Assembly: GCA_017744365.1 (NCBI GenBank)
Contig: JAGIBL010000002.1
Coordinates: forward strand, 496,001-560,000
Length of the DNA stretch: 64,000 nucleotides
Direction of reading: 5' to 3'
Origin: Nocardioidaceae bacterium
GTDB taxonomy: Bacteria > Actinomycetota > Actinomycetes > Propionibacteriales > Nocardioidaceae
In this document: in pieces, positions 58,106 to 64,000 of the stretch
Position numbering within the stretch: position 1 is the first letter of the stretch
Layout of the letters: every line of letters begins with the position of its first letter
Program-made: the position numbers and the translations under genes
Notes under the pieces: model-generated
The model's database searches: none
The model's input: the letters and a program-made list of their open reading frames with translations, nothing else
Told to the model about the DNA's origin: nothing

Positions 58106-59143
58106 CGCCGCCCCCAGCTTGTCGGCGACCTCGGCGGCGCGGGCCCGGGCCTCGCGGCCGACCCCGACGATGTTGACGAAGCCGTGCGCCATCGAGCCGA
58201 ACCGCTGCGTCTCCACGGTGGTCCCGTGGCGCGCCATCAGCGCGCCGTACGCCTCGCCTTCGTCGCGCAGCGGGTCGAAGCCCGCGGTCACCACGTACGC
58301 CGGCGCCATCGCGGGCAGCGTCTCGTTGAGCAGTGGCGAGGCCAGCGGCGCGGTCCGGTCGGACGGGTCGGGCGTGTACCAGTCGTTGAGCCGGTCCATG
58401 CCGTCCCGGGTCAGCAGCAGCCCGCCACCGTCGAACAGGTCGCGGCTGCGGGACCGGTTGACCAGGTCGGTCACCGGGTAGATCAGCAGCTGGAAGGCCA
58501 GCGGCAGGCCCGCCTCGGCGGCCTGGATCGCCGTGGTCGCCGCGAAGTAGCCGCCCGCCGAGTCGCCCCCGACCGCGAGCCGCTCGGGGTCGGCGTCCAC
58601 CGCGCCGGCGTTCTTCACCAGCCACTGGTAGGCCGCGAAGCAGTCCTGGACGCCCGCGGGGAACGGGTGCTCGGGCGCCAGCCGGTAGGCGATCGAGAGC
58701 ACCTGCACCCCGGAGCGCTCGGCCAGGTGCCGGCAGGCGGCGTCGTAGGTGTCCAGGTCGCCCAGGCACATCCCGCCGCCGTGGAAGAACATCAGCGTCG
58801 GGCGAGAGTCGTCGCGGAACCGCGCCGACGGGATGTACAACCGCGCGGGCAGGGTGCCCTCGGCGCCGTCGACGACGAGCTCCCGGATCGCACCGATCGG
58901 CTGGCGGCCGCCGGCCATCACCGAGTCCTTGAGCATCTGCTCCCGCGAATCCTCGACCGGGCGCTCGCCGAGACCGGGCGCGCCGCTGAGGTCGGAGAGC
59001 CGGAACATCAGCTGGATCTCGGGCGAGAGCGTGTGCCCGTCGGCCTGACGCGGCCGGCGTACCAGCGCTCGCTGCACCGCCGGCGGGAGCGCCATCGCGC
59101 CCCGCAGCACCGCGGTCTCGACGGCCGTGCGAACCGAAGTCAT
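58094..59143 (-). CDS. HSL-family alpha/beta hydrolase (esterase)
   Basis: A 349-residue hormone-sensitive-lipase-type esterase. Oxyanion HGGG (121-124), nucleophile GDSAGG (Ser195), Asp in [11 protein letters not shown] and His in MAHGFVN form the expected triad. Substrate probably short acyl esters. ATG 59143 follows TAGTTT by 7 nt (leaderless). Divergent from ppk1. Confidence 0.92.
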   Translation of the reverse strand: MTSVRTAVETAVLRGAMALPPAVQRALVRRPRQADGHTLSPEIQLMFRLSDLSGAPGLGERPVEDSREQMLKDSVMAGGRQPIGAIRELVVDGAEGTLPARLYIPSARFRDDSRPTLMFFHGGGMCLGDLDTYDAACRHLAERSGVQVLSIAYRLAPEHPFPAGVQDCFAAYQWLVKNAGAVDADPERLAVGGDSAGGYFAATTAIQAAEAGLPLAFQLLIYPVTDLVNRSRSRDLFDGGGLLLTRDGMDRLNDWYTPDPSDRTAPLASPLLNETLPAMAPAYVVTAGFDPLRDEGEAYGALMARHGTTVETQRFGSMAHGFVNIVGVGREARARAAEVADKLGAALQA

Positions 59144-59150
59144 GGCCCGC

Positions 59151-59156
59151 AAACTA
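59151..59156 (-). promoter_or_regulatory. Candidate -10 for leaderless esterase gene
   Basis: TAGTTT on the minus strand, 7 nt before ATG 59143. Confidence 0.45.
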
Positions 59157-59196
59157 CTTCACCACTCGTTCACCCGTCAGTGTCAGACTGCCCCTC

Positions 59197-61368
59197 ATGA
59201 CCACCGAGACCTTCCCGAGCGCCGCCGAGGACGGGCCCGTCGAGTCGGCGCTGCGCGTGGTCGCCGAGTTCGACGTGGACCCGCCGTACGAGCCGGAGAG
59301 CGGCGACCTGGCCACCGGTGAGTTCGACGACCGGTTCCTGGACCGGGAGCTGTCCTGGCTGCGGTTCAACCAGCGGGTGCTCGAGCTCGCCGAGGATCCC
59401 GGGCTGCCGCTGCTCGAGCGCGCCCGGTTCCTGGCGATCTTCGCCAGCAACCTCGACGAGTTCTTCATGGTCCGGGTGGCCGGCCTCAAGCGCCGGATCG
59501 CCGCCGGGGTCGCGGTCCGGGCCGCCTCCGGGCTGATGCCGCGCGAGGTGCTCGAGCAGATCTGGTCCGAGACCGCGACGCTGATGTCGCGGCACGCCTC
59601 CCTGTTCCGCCAGGAGGTCGTGCCGGCACTGGCCGACCAGGGCATCGAGCTGCTGCGCTGGGACGAGCTGGACCGTGACGAGCAGCGCCAGGCCAAGCGG
59701 GTCTTCAAGGAGCGGATCTTCCCGGTCCTCACCCCGCTGGCGGTCGACCCCGCGCACCCGTTCCCCTACATCTCCGGGCTCTCGCTCAACCTGGCGGTGC
59801 TGGTGGAGAACCCGAAGACCGGCAAGGAGCACTTCGCCCGCGTCAAGGTGCCGCAGAGCTTCGCCCGGTTCGTGCCGGTGGGCAACCAGCGGTTCGTGCC
59901 GCTCGAGGACGTCATCGCCGAGCACCTCAAGCGGCTGTTCCCGGGCATGGACGTCAAGGCCGTGCACACCTTCCGGGTGACCCGCAACGAGGACCTGGAG
60001 GTCGAGGAGGACGACGCCGAGAACCTCCTGAAGGCGCTGGAGAAGGAGCTGCTGCGCCGCCGGTTCGGCCCGCCGGTGCGGCTCGAGGTCGAGGAGACCA
60101 TCGACGAGCACGTGCTGCAGCTGCTGGTCTCCGAGCTCGGCGTCAGCGAGCAGGAGGTCTTCCGGCTGCCCGGCCCGCTGGACCTGCGCGGCCTGCACGA
60201 CATCGCCGACCTGGACCGGGCCGACCTCAAGTACGAGGCCTTCCTTCCGGCCACGCACAAGCTGCTGGCGCCGGTCGAGTCGGCCTCGCCGGTCGACGTC
60301 TTCAAGGCGGTCAAGCGCAACGACGTGCTGCTGCACCACCCCTACGACTCGTTCAGCACCTCGGTGCAGCGGTTCATCGAGCAGGCCGCCGCGGACCCGC
60401 ACGTGCTGGCGATCAAGCAGACGCTGTACCGGACCTCCGGCGACTCCCCGATCATCGACGCGCTCGTGGACGCTGCCGAGGCCGGCAAGCAGGTGCTGGT
60501 GATCGTCGAGATCAAGGCCCGCTTCGACGAGGAGGCCAACATCCGCTGGGCCCGCAAGCTGGAGCAGGCGGGCTGCCACGTGGTCTACGGGCTGATCGGG
60601 CTCAAGACGCACTGCAAGCTGGCGATGGTGGTCCGCGAGGAGCCCGACGGCCTGCGCCGCTACACCCACATCGGCACCGGCAACTACAACCCGAAGACCG
60701 CGCGGATGTACGAGGACTACGGCCTCATCACCACCGACGAGGCCATCGGCGAGGACATCGCGCACCTGTTCAACAACCTCTCCGGCTGGTCGCGCAACGC
60801 CTCCTACGAGCAGCTCATGGTCGCCCCGGACTCGGTCCGCTCCGGGCTGGCCGAGCGGATCCGCGCCGAGGTGGACCACCACCGCGCCGGCCGGCCGGCG
60901 CGGATCCGGTTCAAGGCGAACTCGATCGTGGACGAGGCGCTGATCGACGAGCTGTACCGCGCCTCGCGCGCCGGGGTGCCGGTGGAGCTGCTGGTGCGCG
61001 GCATCTGCGCGCTGCGGCCGGGCGTGCCCGGGCTGAGCGAGACCATCACGGTGCGCTCGATCCTAGGCCGGTTCCTGGAGCACAGCCGGGTCTTCTGGTT
61101 CGAGAACGGCGGCGAGCCGGAGGCGTTCATCGGCTCGGCCGACCTGATGCACCGCAACCTGGACCGCCGGGTCGAGGTGCTGGTCAAGCTGCCGACCCCG
61201 GAGCTCACCGCACGCGTGCAGGGCCTGCTGGACAAGGCGTTCGACGCGCACACCGCCGCGTGGGTGCTGAACGAGGACGGCACCTGGACCGCGCACAAGT
61301 CACCCGACGACGAGCCGCTGGTGAACCTGCAGGACTACCTCGTCAGCAGGCAGAAGCGGCGGCGCTAG
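59197..61368 (+). CDS. ppk1: Polyphosphate kinase 1
   Basis: A 723-residue enzyme that reversibly makes polyphosphate from ATP. The four PPK1 domains are in order: N ([19 protein letters not shown]), head, and two phospholipase-D-like C domains. The autophosphorylated His lies in [19 protein letters not shown]. Length is normal with a short N-terminal extension. Its TAG stop directly abuts the convergent DUF3352-like gene. mutT1 lies just beyond, as next to ppk1 in mycobacteria. Confidence 0.96.
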   Translation: MTTETFPSAAEDGPVESALRVVAEFDVDPPYEPESGDLATGEFDDRFLDRELSWLRFNQRVLELAEDPGLPLLERARFLAIFASNLDEFFMVRVAGLKRRIAAGVAVRAASGLMPREVLEQIWSETATLMSRHASLFRQEVVPALADQGIELLRWDELDRDEQRQAKRVFKERIFPVLTPLAVDPAHPFPYISGLSLNLAVLVENPKTGKEHFARVKVPQSFARFVPVGNQRFVPLEDVIAEHLKRLFPGMDVKAVHTFRVTRNEDLEVEEDDAENLLKALEKELLRRRFGPPVRLEVEETIDEHVLQLLVSELGVSEQEVFRLPGPLDLRGLHDIADLDRADLKYEAFLPATHKLLAPVESASPVDVFKAVKRNDVLLHHPYDSFSTSVQRFIEQAAADPHVLAIKQTLYRTSGDSPIIDALVDAAEAGKQVLVIVEIKARFDEEANIRWARKLEQAGCHVVYGLIGLKTHCKLAMVVREEPDGLRRYTHIGTGNYNPKTARMYEDYGLITTDEAIGEDIAHLFNNLSGWSRNASYEQLMVAPDSVRSGLAERIRAEVDHHRAGRPARIRFKANSIVDEALIDELYRASRAGVPVELLVRGICALRPGVPGLSETITVRSILGRFLEHSRVFWFENGGEPEAFIGSADLMHRNLDRRVEVLVKLPTPELTARVQGLLDKAFDAHTAAWVLNEDGTWTAHKSPDDEPLVNLQDYLVSRQKRRR

Positions 61369-62421
61369 TCAGCAGGAGGCGAAGACCACCGGCCCTGTCG
61401 AGAGCCCGGAGAGCGGGTAGCCGGTCTTCTCCGTCGGCGTCCAGCGCAGCACCACGGCGTCCCCGTGCGTGCGCGAGGAGACCAGCCGGAGCGTGTCGCC
61501 GAACGACCCGCCGCGCCCGAACGCCTCGCCGGCGGCCAGCGCGGCGCGTGCCCTCAGGTTCTCCTTGGCCTGGCCGGCGCTCTCGAAGAGCTGGACCACG
61601 CTGAAGGCGCGGTGCGCGGACAGCGCCATCGCCATCCCGGTCATCGGGGTGATCTTGCCGGCCCGGGCGATCGCGGTCTCGGCCTGCTGCTGGGTGTCCG
61701 GGTCGGCCTGGGACATCGCCAGGTCGTCGCAGACGAAGTCGCGGGCCCACAGCGTCGCCGCGGCCGGCTCGCCGGTCTTGCCGGCCAGGTCGCGGACACT
61801 GCCGACGTCGCCGAGTGTGGGGCCCTTCCCCGCGGCCGCCCTCGCCGCGGTGGCCGCGAAGTCCGCGGTGTCGCTACTGACCACCAGGTGCTGGTCCTCG
61901 AGGACGGCCACGTACTGCAGCTCCGGGGTGATCGTCGGGTCGATCCCGGCGACCAGGTCGACGCCGCCGGCCCAGACGCCGTCGTTCTTCGCGGGCTTGG
62001 TGAAGCCCAGGTCCTCGAGGTGGTCGCGCACCCTGTCGAGGTCGCCGGGGACCCGGACCACCATCGCCGAACCGGCTCGGGACTGCGCGTAGGCCTCCCA
62101 GTCGATGGTCAGCGGCGAGAACCCGAAGTACTTCTGCAGCGCGGCCACCGACTCGTCGATGCTCGACACCCCGGTCAGGTCCGAGTCGTAGCCGCGCTTG
62201 GCCAGCCGGTCCACCGCGGCGGCTCCGGTGCCGTGCACGCCGAGGGCGTCGCGCACCCCCGCCCAGTCGGTGAAGGAGAGCCGCAGGGTGCTGCGCGGGA
62301 CGACGTCGACCGCGGCGCGCAGGTCGGTCCGGTCCCCGCGGAGGATCCGGACGGCCAGGACGCCGGCGACGAGGAGCACGGCGACGGCGGCCGCGACGAG
62401 AATGCGTCGTCGTACGGGCAT
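61369..62421 (-). CDS. Membrane-anchored DUF3352-like protein, function unknown
   Basis: A 350-residue protein with a short basic N-terminus, one signal-anchor helix (about 6-26) and an extracytoplasmic domain with repeated VVRVPGDLDRVRDHLEDLGF- and VLEDQHLVVSSDT-type elements. I relate it to DUF3352 only tentatively. Two Cys near the middle (DFVCDD) and end (VFASC) might form a disulfide. GAGGGG lies upstream of the ATG. It fills the space between ppk1 and mutT1. Confidence 0.7.
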   Translation of the reverse strand: MPVRRRILVAAAVAVLLVAGVLAVRILRGDRTDLRAAVDVVPRSTLRLSFTDWAGVRDALGVHGTGAAAVDRLAKRGYDSDLTGVSSIDESVAALQKYFGFSPLTIDWEAYAQSRAGSAMVVRVPGDLDRVRDHLEDLGFTKPAKNDGVWAGGVDLVAGIDPTITPELQYVAVLEDQHLVVSSDTADFAATAARAAAGKGPTLGDVGSVRDLAGKTGEPAAATLWARDFVCDDLAMSQADPDTQQQAETAIARAGKITPMTGMAMALSAHRAFSVVQLFESAGQAKENLRARAALAAGEAFGRGGSFGDTLRLVSSRTHGDAVVLRWTPTEKTGYPLSGLSTGPVVFASC

Positions 62422-62464
62422 CCCTGGTTTCCCCTCGGCTCGGTTGCCCGCGACAATATCCGGC

Positions 62465-63328
62465 GTGGGCCCAGACATCGTCGCCGCCGGTGCGGTCGTG
62501 GTGCGCAAGCAGGACGGCGGCGAGGTGCTGCTCGTGCACCGGCCCAAGTACGACGACTGGTCCTGGCCCAAGGGCAAGCAGGACCCCGGCGAGCACGTCA
62601 CCGCCACCGCGGTCCGCGAGGTCGTCGAGGAGAGCGGCGTCGAGATCCGGCTCGGCCGGCCACTGCCCCCGCAGCTGTACGCCGTCGCCAGCGGGCGCAC
62701 CAAGCACGTGCACTACTGGCTGGGCCGGGTCGTGGGCGAGGAGGACGTCTCGGGCTACCCGGCGAACGACGAGATCGACCAGGTCGCCTGGTTCGGTTTC
62801 GACAAGGCGCGGATGATGCTCACCTACGCCGACGACGTCGCCCTGCTCGACGAGGTGGTCCGGCAGCGCAAGAACACCTACGCGCTGGTGGTGCTGCGCC
62901 ACGGGCGGGCCCGCAAGCGGACCAGCTGGACCGGCCCGGACAGCGAGCGGCCGCTGACCGAGGTGGGCCGGCTGCAGGCACGCAGCCTGGTCCCGGTGCT
63001 CTCGGCGTACGGCGTCAGCCGGATCGTCTCCTCCGACAGCGAGCGCTGCCTGCGCACGGTGATGCCCTACGCGCGCGACCACGTGCTCCCGGTCGAGGCG
63101 CTCCCGGGCATCAACGAGGAGGACTCGTCGGGCGAGACGGTCTCGCACACCGTCGGTCACCTGCTCGCGCAGAAGGAGAACGCGGTGCTGTGCAGCCACC
63201 GCCCGGTGCTGCCGCACATCTTCGACGAGCTCGGCGTCGAGGAGGAGCCGCTCGCGCCCGGCGAGCTGGTGGTCGTGCACCACCGCAAGGGCAAGGTCGT
63301 GGCGACCGAGAGACATCTGGTCCGCTGA
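62465..63328 (+). CDS. mutT1: NUDIX hydrolase fused to a histidine phosphatase domain (MutT1-type)
   Basis: A 287-residue two-domain sanitising enzyme. The N-terminal NUDIX box spans 37-59 (Gly37, Glu43, REVVEESG); the C-terminal phosphatase has VLRHGRARK and the second His in LCSHRPVLP. In mycobacterial MutT1 the pair turns 8-oxo-dGTP and diadenosine polyphosphates into monophosphates. GTG 62465 gives the standard start (GPDIVAAGAVV). Divergent from the DUF3352-like gene. Confidence 0.92.
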   Translation: MGPDIVAAGAVVVRKQDGGEVLLVHRPKYDDWSWPKGKQDPGEHVTATAVREVVEESGVEIRLGRPLPPQLYAVASGRTKHVHYWLGRVVGEEDVSGYPANDEIDQVAWFGFDKARMMLTYADDVALLDEVVRQRKNTYALVVLRHGRARKRTSWTGPDSERPLTEVGRLQARSLVPVLSAYGVSRIVSSDSERCLRTVMPYARDHVLPVEALPGINEEDSSGETVSHTVGHLLAQKENAVLCSHRPVLPHIFDELGVEEEPLAPGELVVVHHRKGKVVATERHLVR

Positions 63329-63354
63329 CGCGTCGTGCTCGCCAAGAGATGCCC

Positions 63355-63360
63355 TAGGGT
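63355..63360 (+). promoter_or_regulatory. Candidate -10 for leaderless gene at right edge
   Basis: TAGGGT, 7 nt before ATG 63368. Confidence 0.5.
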
Positions 63361-63367
63361 TCGGCCC

Positions 63368-64000
63368 ATGTCCACGGGGTGGCGGGAGATCGACGAGCGG
63401 ATCGCACTGCGTGGCTACGTGGCCGGTGGTGACGACGCCGTACGCCGGGCCGTCGGCTCCGGCTCGTACGGCGACCTGCAGGGCTCGTTCCTGCTGCGCG
63501 TCCGTGACTCCGCTGACGAGACCTGGGTGACCGACCGCACCGGCTCGCGGCGCGCGTTCGTGCACGGCGGGTCGGTGAGCCTCGACGAGCGTCCCGCCGG
63601 GCCGGCCGCCCTGGACCTGGGCGCGATCGGCAGCGTCCTGGTCAACGGCTATCCGCTCGGCGGCGCCACCCTGTTCGCCGGCGTGCGCGCGCTGCGCCCG
63701 GGCTCGGTCACCACGGTCCGCGACGGACAGGTCACCAGCACGCCGTACTGGTCCTTCACCCCCGCCGCGGACCTGGACCGCGCCGAGGCCGCGCCGCTGC
63801 TGGCCGACCTGCTGGTCCAGGCGGTCGAGCGGCACGTGACCGGGCCCGCCCGGCTCTCCCTCTCCGCCGGCTACGACGCACGCGGCATCCTCGGGATCCT
63901 GCGGCACCGGCTCGGCCGCACCGACGTCACCACCTTCTCCTACGTGCACGGCACTCCGGCCCCGGCCAGCGACGCCGCCCTGTCCGCGCGGCTGGCCGCC
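63368..64000 (+). CDS. Asparagine-synthetase-like protein, N-terminal part
   Basis: The first 211 residues of a gene cut by the right edge. An N-terminal glutaminase-like fold without Cys2 leads to LSLSAGYDAR, where SAGYDA (166-171) stands in the PP-loop position SGGxDS; loss of the final Ser may reduce ATP pyrophosphatase function. It shares this style with the protein at 49575 but is not a close copy. Leaderless ATG. Substrate unknown. Confidence 0.75.
   Translation, partial: MSTGWREIDERIALRGYVAGGDDAVRRAVGSGSYGDLQGSFLLRVRDSADETWVTDRTGSRRAFVHGGSVSLDERPAGPAALDLGAIGSVLVNGYPLGGATLFAGVRALRPGSVTTVRDGQVTSTPYWSFTPAADLDRAEAAPLLADLLVQAVERHVTGPARLSLSAGYDARGILGILRHRLGRTDVTTFSYVHGTPAPASDAALSARLAA

Overview
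This window is high-GC actinobacterial DNA, most likely from Nocardioides or a close relative in the Propionibacteriales. The evidence is GC of about 70% or more, two mycothiol genes (mshA, mshD), a GlnR-type orphan regulator, an HbhA-like gene, actinobacterial DUF families (DUF1416, DUF1707, DUF2516, DUF4395), and many GTG starts, a large share of which look leaderless. Genes are packed tightly: neighbours overlap at ATGA, GTGA or TGATG, and no gap exceeds 214 bp. I saw no rRNA, tRNA, CRISPR array, insertion sequence or phage gene.

Layout. 1-8.0 kb: a leftward catabolic operon (binding protein, permease, ATPase, DDAH-like hydrolase, acyl-CoA dehydrogenase, ADP-forming acyl-CoA ligase, TPP decarboxylase) downstream of its own TetR regulator; both promoters carry the same operator. 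8.0-12.5 kb: YbjN protein, mshA, a small membrane protein, an SDR, a cell-wall amidase and a low-molecular-weight phosphatase. 12.5-15.3 kb: typA and a membrane-anchored metzincin. 15.3-19 kb: a CitA/CitB-type two-component system divergent from dctA. 19-23 kb: a lipoprotein, a polyprenyl-phosphate sugar transferase, DUF2516, an HbhA-like protein and an XRE regulator. 23-29.3 kb: asparaginase and a sulfate-assimilation cluster (cysC, tauE-like, cysD, cysN). 29.4-37.4 kb: manA, ygfZ, a secreted PKD/Ig protein, a Fur regulator with nitrobindin and a 38-residue membrane protein, DsrE, DUF1707, a BKACE enzyme and dtd.

37.5-54.4 kb is dominated by an exopolysaccharide or glycan programme: a Wzz/BY-kinase fusion, UDP-glucose dehydrogenase, a Wzy-like polymerase, FkbM methyltransferases, a glycosyltransferase, a GDP-mannose epimerase and dehydratase, two divergent SGNH proteins flanking an asparagine-synthetase-like protein, and an SDR. 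A cysteine-type leader peptide with a DUF4395-rhodanese-DUF1416 operon sits inside it. The glycan genes separate this sulfur operon from a thioredoxin-MoaD-GlnR-MshD block; from memory the corresponding M. tuberculosis genes (Rv0814c-Rv0819) are contiguous, so this looks like a glycan island inserted into a conserved block. A lower-GC islet of two unknown membrane genes (54.4-55.6 kb) marks its right edge.

56-64 kb: MoaD, glnR, mshD, an HSL-type esterase, ppk1, a DUF3352-like protein, mutT1 and the start of a second asparagine-synthetase-like gene.

The most notable signals outside genes are: a regular leaderless-start signature (TANNNT followed 6-7 nt later by the start codon); three divergent pairs whose back-to-back -10 hexamers share their TA; a shared operator in the catabolic operon; a cysteine leader peptide; and two different families of long intergenic palindromes.
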